Below the pieces are notes generated by a model. The model did not search any database. It was not told the DNA's origin and was given only the letters and a program-made list of their open reading frames with translations. From contig NZ_CP094516.1 of the NCBI RefSeq assembly GCF_029909975.1, positions 3,410,001 to 3,474,000 on the forward strand: a stretch of 64,000 nucleotides of DNA. The letters run 5' to 3'. How positions within the stretch are numbered: position 1 is the first letter of the stretch; the number at the start of each line of letters is the position of its first letter. The DNA is from Bradyrhizobium sp. ISRA430 (lineage in GTDB: Bacteria; Pseudomonadota; Alphaproteobacteria; Rhizobiales; Xanthobacteraceae). This document shows positions 26,096 through 39,629 of the stretch, in pieces. Made by a program: the position numbers and the translations under genes.

Positions 26096-26250
26096 GACTC
26101 GCCTCCGTTTCCATTTCAAGCTGTGTTGGTTGCCTCCAACATCCGGAAAGCTACGGGATACAACCTACGGTCAGGTTAATCCGAGAACTGCAAGTTATGC
26201 GGAAAATTGGGAACAAAAACTCTAAAAATTGAATCCAGCGGAACCTTAAG

Positions 26251-27138
26251 ATGCAGCCCTCTCCCACCCATCGCGCAAGCTTTTCAATCGGCACTGAGGC
26301 CGCGGCCAAGCGTGTCGTCGACGTGCTCACCGAGGTCTTTTTCGATGGCGACGCGGCAGTTGCCGCCTTCGAGCGGCCGGACGGACAATGGGACGTCACC
26401 CTGCATTTCGCCGAGGCGCCTGACCAGGCGTTATTGCGCGAAGTCGTTGCAACTTCAGCAGGAAACGAGATCGCAGATCAGCTCGCCTTCGATACGATCG
26501 AGGCCAAGGACTGGGTCAAGGCGAGCCTGGAAGATCTCGTCCCGGTGCCGGCGGGGCGCTTCGTGGTGCACGGCAGCCATGATCGCGACCGCGTGGCGCA
26601 GAACAAGCTCGCCATCGAGATCGAGGCGGCGCTCGCCTTCGGCACCGGCCATCATGGCACCACGCGCGGCTGTTTACTGCTGCTTGACCATATCCTGAAG
26701 AGCGCGCGGCCACGGCGCGTGCTCGACCTCGGCACTGGCACCGGCGTGCTGGCGATCGCAGCAGCCAAGGCGCTGCATCGCGCGGTGCTCGCCTCCGATA
26801 TTGACCCGCCTTCCGTGCGCGTGGCGGCCGAGAACGCCAGGCTGAATGAAGTTGGTCACCATGTGCGGGCGATCCGCGCCACCGGCTTCGCCGCGCCGGA
26901 CTTTGCCGAGTGCGGCCCGTTCGACCTGGTGCTGGCCAACATCCTCGCCAATCCGTTACGGCAATTGGCGAGCCCGATGACGCGGCATCTCGCCCCTGGC
27001 GCCCGGGTGATCCTTTCCGGCCTGTTGACACATCAGGCCCCTGCTGTGATCGCCGCCTACCGCGCGCGCGGGCTCGTTCCGCTGCGCCATCTGCGGATCG
27101 AGGGCTGGAGCAGCTTGTTGCTGCGCAAGGTGGGTTGA
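26251..27138 (+). CDS. prmA: Ribosomal protein L11 methyltransferase
   Basis: A 295-residue SAM-dependent methyltransferase that trimethylates Lys and N-terminal amino groups of ribosomal protein L11. The N-terminal L11-recognition domain (about 1-95) is followed by the PrmA blocks LAFGTGHHGTTRGCLLLLDH, VLDLGTGTGVLAIAAAKA (SAM motif I), ASDIDPPSVRVAAENARLN and DLVLANILANPLRQLAS (the NxxxxPL motif IV of this family). The length and start MQPSPTHRASFSIG fit alphaproteobacterial PrmA. It is monocistronic, with a palindromic repeat immediately after the stop, and shares no strand with the flanking pilin or small-protein genes. Confidence 0.93.
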   Translation: MQPSPTHRASFSIGTEAAAKRVVDVLTEVFFDGDAAVAAFERPDGQWDVTLHFAEAPDQALLREVVATSAGNEIADQLAFDTIEAKDWVKASLEDLVPVPAGRFVVHGSHDRDRVAQNKLAIEIEAALAFGTGHHGTTRGCLLLLDHILKSARPRRVLDLGTGTGVLAIAAAKALHRAVLASDIDPPSVRVAAENARLNEVGHHVRAIRATGFAAPDFAECGPFDLVLANILANPLRQLASPMTRHLAPGARVILSGLLTHQAPAVIAAYRARGLVPLRHLRIEGWSSLLLRKVG

Positions 27139-27143
27139 GCTGC

Positions 27144-27233
27144 TGTAGGGTGGGTTAGTGAAGCGTAACCCACCACTTGTCTCGCCCGTGAATGGAAAGT
27201 TGGTGGATTACGCCTTCGGCTAACCCAGCCTAC
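27144..27233. repeat. Interspersed palindromic repeat, family D
   Basis: Begins GTAGGGTGGGTTA and ends TAACCCAGCCTAC, nearly perfect inverted ends, with an inner hairpin GGTGGGTTA/TAACCCACC at the left. It starts five bases after the prmA stop. The pattern of GGTGGGTTAC-type words is that of short repeats often scattered in rhizobial genomes; only one copy is in this window. Confidence 0.6.
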
Positions 27234-27251
27234 GAAGCCGTCGATGCGGCG

Positions 27252-27434
27252 CTACTCCGCCGGCTTCTCTTCCCGGCGCGTCGGCGCGCAGTCGCCTTGC
27301 AGGGCACGCCGGGCGCGGCGCTCGGCGAAACGGTCGATCATCTGGCTGATGACGCCGCGCGGCTTCTTGGGCGTCGTTGCAGCCGGGGCGCGGCGGACCG
27401 GCGGCGAGATCTTCTCAAAGGTGAACGCTGGCAT
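27252..27434 (-). CDS. Small conserved-looking hypothetical protein, 60 aa
   Basis: A 60-residue basic protein: MPAFTFEKISPPVRRAPAAT, then PKKPRGVISQMIDRFAERRA, and a polar tail. AGGGGAC precedes the ATG at suitable spacing. There is no signal peptide or membrane segment; the middle is a probable amphipathic helix. The sequence resembles small hypothetical proteins I recall from Bradyrhizobium, hence moderate confidence that it is expressed. The opposite strand has a similar-length frame but of poor composition. Confidence 0.55.
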   Translation of the reverse strand: MPAFTFEKISPPVRRAPAATTPKKPRGVISQMIDRFAERRARRALQGDCAPTRREEKPAE

Positions 27435-27622
27435 CGTGTGTCCCCTCGCCGTTGAGTAGAACCACTTGCTCGAATTTCCCTGTTATCCGGACGAAGCCTA
27501 GAGGCCGCATCCCTTTACTCCACGCGACTCAGACGGAATTTTTCAAGCACAGTCCATGCCAAATGCGCTGCAAATGCGTCTACATTGCGGACTGATCCCC
27601 TTGATCCTAGACTGAGCCTGCC

Positions 27623-29452
27623 ATGTTCGAAGCGCACTTCCAGACATTCGAGGAGCCGGAGGCCGGCGTCGCATTGACGGCGCGGCTTGCCGCATTTCGT
27701 GAAGAGCTCGCTCGCCGCAAGCTGTCGGGGTTCGTGATTCCGCGCGCCGACCAGCAGCAGAATGAATATGTGGCGCCATCGGAGGAGCGGCTCGCCTGGT
27801 TGACCGGTTTCACGGGATCGGCGGGACTTGCGGTGGTTCTGACCCTGGAGGCCGCAGTCTTCGTCGACGGCCGCTACACGCTTCAGGCCGCCAAGCAGGT
27901 CGATGCGAAGGCCTGGGCGGTGGAGTCCTTGATCGATCCGCCGCCGGAGAGTTGGCTGACGGCGCATCTGAAGCCCGGCGACCGCCTCGGATTTGATCCG
28001 TGGCTGCACACTTTTGCAGCAGCCGAGCGCCTCGCAGGCGCCTGCGCCAAGGCCGGCGCCGAGCTGGTCGCCGTCGACAGCAACCCGGTCGACACCGTCT
28101 GGCCGGACCGGCCGCTGCCGCCGCTCGCGCCGGTCGCGGTGCACGGCCTGCAATATGCCGGCACCGCCGAAGCCGAGAAGCTGAAGCAGATCCGCAGCGA
28201 GATCGAGAAGCTCGGTGTCGATGCGCTGGTGCTGTCGGACAGCCATGCCGTGGCATGGACCTTCAACATTCGCGGCGCCGACGTCGCGCACACGCCGCTG
28301 CCGCTGTCCTACGCGCTGGTGCCGAAGGACGGCCGGCCGACCGTGTTCATCGACCACCGCAAGCTTTCCAACCTGACCCGCGACCATCTCGAGCAGTCGG
28401 CGGATGTGCGCGAGCCCGATGCGATGGCGCCGACGCTGATGGCGCTCGCCAAGAGCGGCGCCGCGATTGCGCTCGACAATGCCACCGCGGCCGATGCGCT
28501 CAGCCGGTTGATCACAGGCGCCGGTGGCAAGCCGGTGCGCGGCAACGATCCGATTGCGCTGTTGAAGGCGGTCAAGAATACGACCGAGATCGCCGGCACG
28601 AAAACCGCGCACCGGCGCGATGCCGTGGCGCTGGCGCGCTTTCTCGCCTGGGTCGACCGCGAGGCAGGAAGCGGCAAGCTCACCGAGATCGATGCCGTCG
28701 AGGCGCTGGAGACGTTCCGCCGCGACACCGGTGCATTGAAGGACGTGTCGTTCCCGACCATCTCCGGCACCGGACCGAACGGCGCTATCGTGCACTACCG
28801 CGTCACCCGCAAGAGCAACCGGCGGATCGCACGCGGCGACCTCTTGCTGATCGATTCCGGCGCACAATACGAAGACGGCACAACCGACGTCACCCGCACT
28901 ATGGCGGTGGGCGAGCCGACCGCCGAGATGCGCGACCGCTTCACTCGTGTCTTGCGCGGCCACATCGCGATCGCGCGCGCGGTGTTCCCCGACGGCACCA
29001 CCGGCGCGCAGCTCGACACGCTGGCGCGGCAATATCTCTGGGCCGCCGGCGTCGATTTCGAGCACGGCACCGGCCACGGCGTCGGCAGCTATCTCTCGGT
29101 GCATGAGGGGCCGGCGCGGATCTCGAAGCTCGGCACCACGCCGCTGAAGCGCGGCATGATCCTCTCCAACGAGCCCGGCTACTACAAGACCGATGGTTTT
29201 GGCATCCGCATCGAAAATCTCGAGCTGGTGGTCGCGGCAGACATTCCGGGCGCCGAGAAACCGATGAATGCATTCGAGACGCTGACACTGGCGCCGATCG
29301 ACCGCCGGCTGATCGACGTCGCGATGCTGAGCCGCGACGAGCTCGATTGGCTCAATGCCTACCACGCCCGCGTGAGCGCCGAGGTGCGGCCGGCGCTGGA
29401 TGAAGCGACCAGGGCGTGGCTGGATCAGGCCACGGCGGAGCTGAAGCTGTAA
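27623..29452 (+). CDS. Xaa-Pro aminopeptidase family protein (M24B)
   Basis: A 609-residue metallopeptidase of the aminopeptidase P family, which removes N-terminal residues ahead of proline. Two creatinase-type N-terminal domains (about 1-330, including FVIPRADQQQNEYVAPSEER) precede the pita-bread catalytic domain. The metal ligands are visible as Asp in LLLIDSGAQYEDG, Asp in TTDVTRTM, His in EHGTGHGVGSYLSVHEGP, Glu in LSNEPGYY and Glu in GIRIENLELV. The long three-domain form matches the eukaryotic-like cytosolic APP1 class rather than the 440-residue E. coli PepP. A single gene with its own upstream gap of 188 bases. Confidence 0.92.
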   Translation: MFEAHFQTFEEPEAGVALTARLAAFREELARRKLSGFVIPRADQQQNEYVAPSEERLAWLTGFTGSAGLAVVLTLEAAVFVDGRYTLQAAKQVDAKAWAVESLIDPPPESWLTAHLKPGDRLGFDPWLHTFAAAERLAGACAKAGAELVAVDSNPVDTVWPDRPLPPLAPVAVHGLQYAGTAEAEKLKQIRSEIEKLGVDALVLSDSHAVAWTFNIRGADVAHTPLPLSYALVPKDGRPTVFIDHRKLSNLTRDHLEQSADVREPDAMAPTLMALAKSGAAIALDNATAADALSRLITGAGGKPVRGNDPIALLKAVKNTTEIAGTKTAHRRDAVALARFLAWVDREAGSGKLTEIDAVEALETFRRDTGALKDVSFPTISGTGPNGAIVHYRVTRKSNRRIARGDLLLIDSGAQYEDGTTDVTRTMAVGEPTAEMRDRFTRVLRGHIAIARAVFPDGTTGAQLDTLARQYLWAAGVDFEHGTGHGVGSYLSVHEGPARISKLGTTPLKRGMILSNEPGYYKTDGFGIRIENLELVVAADIPGAEKPMNAFETLTLAPIDRRLIDVAMLSRDELDWLNAYHARVSAEVRPALDEATRAWLDQATAELKL

Positions 29453-29792
29453 GCATCGTCATTCCCAGGCAGCGTGACGCATGGCGCCACGCAATTTGCG
29501 CAACTCTCTCCAACGTCACAGCCGTCGTTCCCCGCGAAAGCGGGGAATCCAGTACGCCGCGGCTTCTCCGTATCCTCGCACAGCCTCTGGAATACTGGAT
29601 CACCCGCTTTCGCAGGTGATGACGGAGAGTTTGCGGGCGCCAGATCACGCCACATCCCCGTAGAACAACGGCCTCTCCGCCCATCATCATCATAACCCTC
29701 CCGGTTTCGGTATGGCCGCATTCCGAAACGCCGATATGCGTCTTGCGCGAGCGCGCTACAGTCGATTCGAATTCTTGAAGAGACGGACACGC
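29453..29792. other. 340-base intergenic region containing a palindromic repeat
   Basis: The first 170 bases are dominated by the family A repeat at 29524-29623. The rest, from 29630 to the MFS start, has a CATCATCATCAT run near 29684 and no gene that can be supported; overlapping frames are short and run through the repeat. The promoter of the MFS gene must lie in the last 150 bases, but no clear -35/-10 pair is seen. Confidence 0.5.
29524..29623. repeat. Interspersed palindromic repeat, family A copy 1
   Basis: 100 bases: GTCGT, hairpin 1 (TTCCCCGC/GCGGGGAA), ATCCAGTA, a variable middle, TACTGGAT, hairpin 2 (CACCCGC/GCAGGTG), ATGAC. The inner ATCCAGTA and TACTGGAT are inverted, so the whole folds as a cloverleaf. 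Three more copies are at 31112, 45931 and 48566. Confidence 0.85.
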
Positions 29793-31073
29793 ATGCACGG
29801 CATGATCAGCAAGCCGCGGGGAGCGGCAGCGCACGGGAACATCGCGACCTCGCGCGTGATGCTGCTGTTGCTGGTCGTCATGACAGGCATAGCGCCAATC
29901 TCGCTCTACATGCTGGTTCCGGCGCTGCCGGTGCTTGCGACGACATTCGGCCGCGACATCTCGATCGCGCAGATGACGGTGTCGCTCTATATGGTCGGCA
30001 TCGCCTGCTCGCAGATCATCATGGGGCCACTATCGGACAAGTTCGGCCGGCGGCCCGTGCTGCTCGGAGGGCTGGTGCTGATGGTGGCGGCGAGTGTTGC
30101 CTGCATCTTCGCGCAAGACCTGCCGCAACTGATCGCCGCGCGCTTCTTCCAGGCGCTGGGCGGCGCCGCCGGCATGGTGGTGAGCCGCGCCATCATCCGC
30201 GACATCTACGAGCGCGAGCGCGTCGCCTCCATGATCAGCCTCGTGGTCGCGGCGCTGATGATCGGACAGATGCTGTCGCCGCTGACCGGTGGCCTGATCG
30301 AGACCGCGTTCGGCTGGCGCGCGATCTTCTATGCCATCACCATCGGCGCGATCGCGGTCGCCGTCGGCATCGCGTTCGCGCTGCCGGAGACGCGCCGAAA
30401 CCGCGCCGCCGGCAGCGGCTTTCGCGGCGATGTCGGCATCCTGATCAGGAACCGCGCCTTCGTCGGCTATGTGCTGTGCCAGGTGCTGGCTTCGCAGATC
30501 ATCTTCGCCTTCGCCGGCGGCGGTCCCTACATCGTGGTGACGCAGATGGGCCGCAGCAGTGCCGAATATGGTGCGTGGTTCGCGACGACCGGCTTTGCCT
30601 ATCTGGTCGGCAATCTGCTCTGCGTGCGCTTTGCGCCGCGGCACTCACTCGAGAAGCTGATCTGGCTTGGCCTCGGCCTGCAACTCTGCGGCAGCCTCGC
30701 CAACCTCGTGTGGAGCTTTGCGGGCTGGAACGAAGCGCCGGCATGGCTGTTCGGAACGCAGATGATCGTGATGGCGGGCAATGCCTTCGTGATGGCGAAC
30801 TCGGCCGCCGGCGCAATCAGCATCCGCCCCGAGGCCGCCGGCACCGCATCGGGCGCGATGGGCTTTCTCCAGCAGGGCATCGGCGCGCTGATGTCGCAAT
30901 TCGGCGCCTATCTCGGCGGCCATTCCACCACGACGCTGCCGCTGACCGCGGCGATCCTCGCGATTTCGCTACTCTGCGCCGCCACGATGATCTTCATCGT
31001 GCCGCGCCGCGAAGTGGTGGTGACCGAGACGCTGATCGAGCAGGCCGAGGAGGAAGAGCGCGGGATGATGTAG
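29793..31073 (+). CDS. Bcr/CflA-family drug exporter (MFS)
   Basis: A 426-residue proton-coupled efflux protein of the Bcr/CflA branch of the major facilitators (drug:H+ antiporter, 12 helices). Characteristic blocks are ISLYMLVPALPVLATTFG after helix 1, GPLSDKFGRRPVLLGG (motif A), RFFQALGGAAGMVVSRAIIR (motif B with the charged Arg), and LSPLTGGLIETAFGWRAIF (motif C). The C-terminus is acidic (EQAEEEERGMM). The start at MHGMISKPRG is chosen since the 27 upstream codons are basic and repeat-derived; a second ATG three codons later is possible. Substrates of the family include bicyclomycin and chloramphenicol; none can be assigned here. Confidence 0.88.
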   Translation: MHGMISKPRGAAAHGNIATSRVMLLLLVVMTGIAPISLYMLVPALPVLATTFGRDISIAQMTVSLYMVGIACSQIIMGPLSDKFGRRPVLLGGLVLMVAASVACIFAQDLPQLIAARFFQALGGAAGMVVSRAIIRDIYERERVASMISLVVAALMIGQMLSPLTGGLIETAFGWRAIFYAITIGAIAVAVGIAFALPETRRNRAAGSGFRGDVGILIRNRAFVGYVLCQVLASQIIFAFAGGGPYIVVTQMGRSSAEYGAWFATTGFAYLVGNLLCVRFAPRHSLEKLIWLGLGLQLCGSLANLVWSFAGWNEAPAWLFGTQMIVMAGNAFVMANSAAGAISIRPEAAGTASGAMGFLQQGIGALMSQFGAYLGGHSTTTLPLTAAILAISLLCAATMIFIVPRREVVVTETLIEQAEEEERGMM

Positions 31074-31111
31074 CTGTTGCTGTGCGCGACGGCCGTTGCA
31101 ATACTCTCGGT

Positions 31112-31211
31112 GTCATCCCCCGCGAAAGCGGGGGATCCAGTACGCCGCGGCCTTTTCGTATCCTCGCACTGTCTCTGGAATACTGGATCGCCCGCCTGCG
31201 CGGGCGATGAC
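31112..31211. repeat. Interspersed palindromic repeat, family A copy 2
   Basis: 100 bases with the cloverleaf plan of copy 1: GTCAT, hairpin 1 (TCCCCCGC/GCGGGGGA), ATCCAGTA, middle, TACTGGAT, hairpin 2 (CGCCCGC/GCGGGCG), ATGAC. It differs from copy 1 by paired changes in both stems. It lies between the convergent MFS and ligA genes. Confidence 0.85.
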
Positions 31212-31243
31212 AGCGGAGCGAGTGGGCACGAGCAGAGCAAACC

Positions 31244-35246
<4,003 letters not shown>

Positions 35247-35261
35247 GGAACCCCAAATTTC

Positions 35262-36164
35262 CTAGCCGAGGCCCATCTTCTTGAAGGTCCTGCTGATCCA
35301 GGACCCCTGATTCTCGCTCGGCTCGAGACCGCCGGATTTTACAAGATTATAGGCGTCCTTGTACCAGCGGCTGTCAGGAAAATTGTGCCCGAGCACGGCG
35401 GCCGCCGTCTGCGCCTCGCCGACGATGCCGATCGCCATATAGGCCTCGGTGAGCCGGTACAGCGCCTCCTCGACATGGCGCGTGGTCTGATACTGCGTCA
35501 CCACGGCCTTGAAGCGATTGATCGCGGCGGTGTAGTCGCGCTTCTGCATGTAGTAGCGGCCGACATTCATTTCCTTGCCGGCAAGCTGGTCGCGCGCGCC
35601 CTCGATCTTGGCCTTGGCGCTGGCCGCATATTCCGAGTTCGGATACTTGCGCACCACCTCTTCCAGTGCGGCGACCGCCTTCTCGGTGCGGCCCTGGTCG
35701 CGGCTGATGTCCGGGATCTGGTCGTAATGGGAGGCCGCGATCAGATATTGCGCATAGGCGGCGTCCGGGCTGCCGGGATGCAGTGTGACGTAGCGGGTGG
35801 CCGCGCCGATGCATCCGTCATAGTCGCCGCCCTGGTAGGCCGCATAGGCCGACATCAGCAGCGATTTGCGCGCCCAGTCGGAATAGGGATGCTGGCGATC
35901 GACCTCCTCGAACTTCTTGTTCGCCTGCTTCATGTCCTTCTTTTCGTTCATGAGGTACAGGCCCTCATTGTAGAGCTTGTCGGCGGGCTCCTCGACGAAG
36001 GTGTCATCCTTGGCGGTGAACTTGTCCCAGAGGGCGCCGGTGCCGCAGCCGCCGAGCGGCAGCGCGAGAATCAGGAAGGTCGCGGCCTGCGCCAGCCGAC
36101 GGACCTTGATCGACGCCTTGAGCGAAACCGGAGAATATTCGCGCGTCATACGCTGTGCCGACAT
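35262..36164 (-). CDS. bamD: Outer membrane assembly lipoprotein BamD
   Basis: A 300-residue lipoprotein of the BAM complex, which inserts beta-barrel proteins in the outer membrane together with BamA. The lipobox is LPLGGC with Cys40; the mature protein then holds five TPR-like units, starting EEPADKLYNEGLYLMNEKKD, with QHPYSDWARKSLLMSAYAAY, HPGSPDAAYAQYLIAASHYD and YMQKRDYTAAINRFKAVV. The ATG at 36164 (MSAQRMTREY) is preferred; ATG 36149 is also possible, and the 35 extra codons of the longer frame are unlikely. The N-terminal extension before the lipobox is longer than usual. It lies between lpxC and recN, as in other alphaproteobacteria. Confidence 0.93.
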   Translation of the reverse strand: MSAQRMTREYSPVSLKASIKVRRLAQAATFLILALPLGGCGTGALWDKFTAKDDTFVEEPADKLYNEGLYLMNEKKDMKQANKKFEEVDRQHPYSDWARKSLLMSAYAAYQGGDYDGCIGAATRYVTLHPGSPDAAYAQYLIAASHYDQIPDISRDQGRTEKAVAALEEVVRKYPNSEYAASAKAKIEGARDQLAGKEMNVGRYYMQKRDYTAAINRFKAVVTQYQTTRHVEEALYRLTEAYMAIGIVGEAQTAAAVLGHNFPDSRWYKDAYNLVKSGGLEPSENQGSWISRTFKKMGLG

Positions 36165-36419
36165 GAATTGAGACTCGTCGCCCTGTGATGCGGTGCCCGC
36201 CACCCCATGATCCGGCCATATCCCGTCATGGACGCAAGATTGTCCGTGGCGCCCTGCCAATGCGACCACGCCGATGTATCCAAAAAACGATCGTTAACCG
36301 ACCCGGATAGGTGCGCAATTCGCCCGGATTAAGGCGGCCACGCGTCATGGTAGCCGATCATGGTTACCAGGAGTTTCGCGGGTGCCGCAGGCCACCGAAT
36401 ACCCGTGGCGACAGGTCCT

Positions 36420-37382
36420 TCAGGACACGTCCGGCCCGTAGGCCGCGGCAATCCGGCCACCGACGATGCCGCTGCCGACCTCGACGACCGGACGGGTGGT
36501 GCGGCGGGCCGCCTCGCCATCGACCACACGCCACGCGGTACGGTCGCGGAGGAGCGCGGTCAGAACAGCGTGGTTGAGCTTGTGGCCGCCGCGAACCGAG
36601 CGGTAGGCGCCGAGCAGCGGCAGGCCGGCCAGCGCCAGATCGCCGATGACGTCCAGAACCTTATGGCGCACGCATTCGTCGGCGTAGCGCAGGCCCTCTG
36701 GATTGAGCAGCCGCTCGTCGTCGAACACGACGGTATTTTCGAAGGAGGCGCCGAGCGCATAGCCTGCGCTCCAGAGCCGCGCCTGGTCGCACATCAGGCC
36801 GAAGGTCCGGGCGCGGCTGACTTCGCGACGAAAACGCTCCGGATTGAGCTCGAGCGCAAAGCTCTGCTTGCCGATCACCGGATTGGCGAAATCGATCGCA
36901 ATCTCGGCGCGGAACCCGCCGGCATAAGGCCGCAGTTCGCCGAAGGAATCACCCATCGCAACCGAAACCGGTTTCAGAACCTGAATGAAACGGCGCTGCG
37001 CCGGCTGGGTCACAATCCCGGCCTGCTCGATCGCCGCGACAAAGGCCGCGGCGCTGCCGTCCATGATCGGCACTTCCGGGCCATCGATCTCGATGATGGC
37101 GTTGTCGACGCCCATGCCCCGCAGCGCAGCAAGCACATGCTCGGCAGTGGAAACCAGCGGGCCGTCACGGTCGCCGAGAACGGTCGCAAACTCGGTCGCG
37201 ATCACCTGCTCGGCGGTCGCCTGAACTTCACGGTCACTTCCCTCAAGGCCGGTGCGGACAAAAATATAACCTGCATCGACAGGTGCAGGTCCGAGCGTGA
37301 GGGTGACGGGAGAACCGGAATGAACGCCGACGCCGGCCACTGTGGCTTGCGCACGAAGCGTTGTTTGCCGGCTAAATTTCAT
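36420..37382 (-). CDS. lpxC: UDP-3-O-acyl-N-acetylglucosamine deacetylase
   Basis: A 320-residue zinc amidase that catalyses the committed step of lipid A synthesis. Recognisable blocks are QTTLRAQATVAGVGVHSG at the N-terminus, STAEHVLAAL (first zinc His, near 85), EVPIMDGSAAAFV, and RHKVLDVIGDLALAG and HKLNHAVL in the second domain, with the zinc His and Asp residues and the general-base His. The start MKFSRQTTL is chosen over a GTG six codons upstream. It is the first gene after ftsZ and probably has its own promoter; bamD follows after 255 bases. Confidence 0.96.
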   Translation of the reverse strand: MKFSRQTTLRAQATVAGVGVHSGSPVTLTLGPAPVDAGYIFVRTGLEGSDREVQATAEQVIATEFATVLGDRDGPLVSTAEHVLAALRGMGVDNAIIEIDGPEVPIMDGSAAAFVAAIEQAGIVTQPAQRRFIQVLKPVSVAMGDSFGELRPYAGGFRAEIAIDFANPVIGKQSFALELNPERFRREVSRARTFGLMCDQARLWSAGYALGASFENTVVFDDERLLNPEGLRYADECVRHKVLDVIGDLALAGLPLLGAYRSVRGGHKLNHAVLTALLRDRTAWRVVDGEAARRTTRPVVEVGSGIVGGRIAAAYGPDVS

Positions 37383-37481
37383 CAGGAACCGCCCCACCAA
37401 GACCCAACTGCGACTTATACAAGACCCGACTGATCGACCCCCGTCGACCGTGCGAATCTCCGTATCCCCAAGTCGTGGTGA

Positions 37482-37510
37482 ACCATAGTCACTGCCCTAA
37501 ACAGCGCCAA
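37482..37510 (-). promoter_or_regulatory. Candidate sigma-70 promoter for lpxC
   Basis: On the minus strand TTGGCG (37510-37505) and TATGGT (37487-37482) are separated by exactly 17 bases, each matching 4 of 6 consensus positions. It lies 100 bases upstream of the lpxC start and downstream of the ftsZ terminator. Confidence 0.4.
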
Positions 37511-37685
37511 CTCACGCTTTTTTACCGATTGTTACCCCAACTCTGCCGTATTCGCGCCAAGGCTTAACCAAATTGCGCCGACGTTGAGGGCGGCTACCGG
37601 CAGTTTTACTGAACCACCGAAAGCATAATTAATGATTTAAAATCAGTTGCTTGGGCGCACAATCCAGACCCGCATGATGCAAATG

Positions 37686-37722
37686 GAAAGGTCCCGGCAA
37701 GCCTCCCGCCGGGACCTTTTTT
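37686..37722. terminator. Rho-independent terminator after ftsZ
   Basis: AGGTCCCGGC (37689-37698) and GCCGGGACCT (37708-37717) form a perfect 10-bp stem around a 9-base loop. A run of six T (37717-37722) follows on the plus strand, and AAAA/TTTCCATTT-type residues flank it on the minus strand. It ends the dcw transcript 24-60 bases beyond the ftsZ stop. Confidence 0.8.
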
Positions 37723-37745
37723 CGTCTGCCTTATTGTAACAATCC

Positions 37746-39542
37746 TCAGGTCGCCTGCCGCCGCAGGAAGGCCGGGATATCAAGATGGTCGTCTCCCTGT
37801 GGCGCCGGCGCAACAGGCGCGGGGCGACCATGGGCGTCCAGACCTTGCGGGGCCGGACGGCGGGCATATTCCGATACCGGCTCATTGGCCGCGATCTGCT
37901 GGGCGACGTTGCGCTGCGGCTTGCGCTCGGGCAGCGGCGGCATCGCTGGACCGGCGGTACGGGCCGCGACCGGCGGCTCGCTCTCTTCGTCGCGGCGGCC
38001 GAGGCCGACATTGGCGAGGCGCTGGAGTAGCGACAGGCGGGTCTTCTGCGGGTGCTCCTCCTCGACCTCACCGCGAGCCTGGCGAATCTCGGCCTGGGCC
38101 GGCATCGGCAGTTCCTCCAGGCGCGGCATCCGCGGCGCGCGCACCGGCGGGCGCTCGGCCTGCGGCGGGATGAAGGTGTCGGGCGTCATCGGCTCCTGCA
38201 TGGCGTGCGGGGCCTGCTCAGGCTCCGGGAACAGGGTGGGCTTCTGCGCGATCGGACGCACGGTGACGTCGCCGTAAGAGGCGGGCTGCACAGGCGCCGC
38301 CGGAACGTCCGGAGCAACCGCGGCGGCGATAGCGGCGAGTGCGGCCCGCTCGACCTGGGGACGCGGCGCGATCGGGGCTGCCGGCGCGGGCGCGCCAGGC
38401 GGAATGTGCGCCTCCAGTTTCTGGGCGCGCTCGGCGAGGCGCTGATTGTCGGCACGCAGGCGCGCGGTCAGGTCAGCGAGACGGCTCTCGGCAGCCGCGG
38501 CCGGAGCCGCAGGCTGGGCCTGCGGGGCCGGGTTCGCGACGGGAGCGCTGGTCGCCTGGCTGTTGCGGGCGATCGCAGCCTGCTCGATGCCGGTGGCGAC
38601 GACCGAGACGCGGATCAGGCCGTCGAGCGCTTCGTCGAAGGTGGCGCCGACGATGATGTTGGCGTCCTGGTCGACCTCCTCGCGGATGCGCGTGGCGGCT
38701 TCGTCGACTTCGAACAGGGTCAGGTCCTTGCCGCCCGTGATGGAGATCAGCAGGCCCTTGGCGCCCTTCATCGAGGAGTCGTCGATCAGCGGGTTGGCGA
38801 TCGCGGCTTCAGCGGCCGTCAGCGCGCGCTTGTCGCCGGAGGCTTCGCCCGTGCCCATCATCGCCTTGCCCATCTCCCGCATCACGGCGCGAACGTCGGC
38901 GAAGTCGAGATTGATCAGGCCTTCCTTGACCATCAGGTCGGTGATGCAGGCAACGCCCGAGTAGAGCACCTGGTCGGCCATCGCGAAGGCGTCGGCGAAG
39001 GTGGTCTTCTCGTTGGCGACCCGGAACAGGTTCTGGTTCGGGATGATCAGGAGCGTGTCGACGACCTTGTGCAGCTCGTTGATGCCCGCTTCCGCGGTGC
39101 GCATGCGGCGGCCGCCTTCGAAGTGGAACGGCTTGGTCACCACGCCGACAGTGAGGATGCCCATCTCGCGCGCGGTCTTGGCGATCACGGGAGCAGCACC
39201 CGTGCCGGTGCCGCCGCCCATGCCGGCGGTGACGAACACCATGTTGGCGCCCGAGAGATGGTCACGCAGCTCGTCGATCACCTCTTCCGCAGCAGCCGCG
39301 CCGACGTTGGGCTGCGAACCGGCACCGAGGCCTTGCGTCACCTGCGTGCCCATCTGCACAATGCGCTGCGCCTTCGACATCGTCAGCGCTTGCGCGTCGG
39401 TGTTGGCGACCACGAAGTCGACGCCCTGCAGGCCCGCCGTGATCATGTTGTTGACGGCGTTGCCGCCAGCGCCGCCGACGCCGAACACGGTGATCCGCGG
39501 CTTCAATTCGTGAATATCAGGAACATTGATATTGATGGTCAT
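37746..39542 (-). CDS. ftsZ: Cell division protein FtsZ
   Basis: A 598-residue tubulin homologue that forms the Z-ring. The GTPase has [14 protein letters not shown] near the N-terminus, the tubulin signature GGGTGTG at 109-115 and [19 protein letters not shown] (T7 region). After the core (about residue 320) comes a long Pro/Ala/Gln-rich linker of about 260 residues, much longer than the E. coli linker and typical of rhizobia. The C-terminal peptide [14 protein letters not shown] binds FtsA and other partners. It is the last gene of the dcw operon, 87 bases after ftsA, and is followed by a strong terminator. Confidence 0.97.
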   Translation of the reverse strand: MTININVPDIHELKPRITVFGVGGAGGNAVNNMITAGLQGVDFVVANTDAQALTMSKAQRIVQMGTQVTQGLGAGSQPNVGAAAAEEVIDELRDHLSGANMVFVTAGMGGGTGTGAAPVIAKTAREMGILTVGVVTKPFHFEGGRRMRTAEAGINELHKVVDTLLIIPNQNLFRVANEKTTFADAFAMADQVLYSGVACITDLMVKEGLINLDFADVRAVMREMGKAMMGTGEASGDKRALTAAEAAIANPLIDDSSMKGAKGLLISITGGKDLTLFEVDEAATRIREEVDQDANIIVGATFDEALDGLIRVSVVATGIEQAAIARNSQATSAPVANPAPQAQPAAPAAAAESRLADLTARLRADNQRLAERAQKLEAHIPPGAPAPAAPIAPRPQVERAALAAIAAAVAPDVPAAPVQPASYGDVTVRPIAQKPTLFPEPEQAPHAMQEPMTPDTFIPPQAERPPVRAPRMPRLEELPMPAQAEIRQARGEVEEEHPQKTRLSLLQRLANVGLGRRDEESEPPVAARTAGPAMPPLPERKPQRNVAQQIAANEPVSEYARRPAPQGLDAHGRPAPVAPAPQGDDHLDIPAFLRRQAT

Positions 39543-39629
39543 GTTTGCCTCTCGATCACGCGCGCGTGGGTTCGCCCCGGCCGGCGGCCGCGGGAGTTGG
39601 TGAATTTCGAAGATTGCGGAACCGGTTCA

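Larger units (their letters stand above)
37383..37745. other. 363-base gap between ftsZ and lpxC
   Basis: Contains the ftsZ terminator (37686-37722) and a lpxC promoter candidate (37482-37510). Between them the DNA is comparatively AT-rich, with TTAACCAAATT (about 37564) and a run near 37627 (TAATTAATGATTTAAAATC) that has no assigned role. No coding sequence. Confidence 0.6.
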
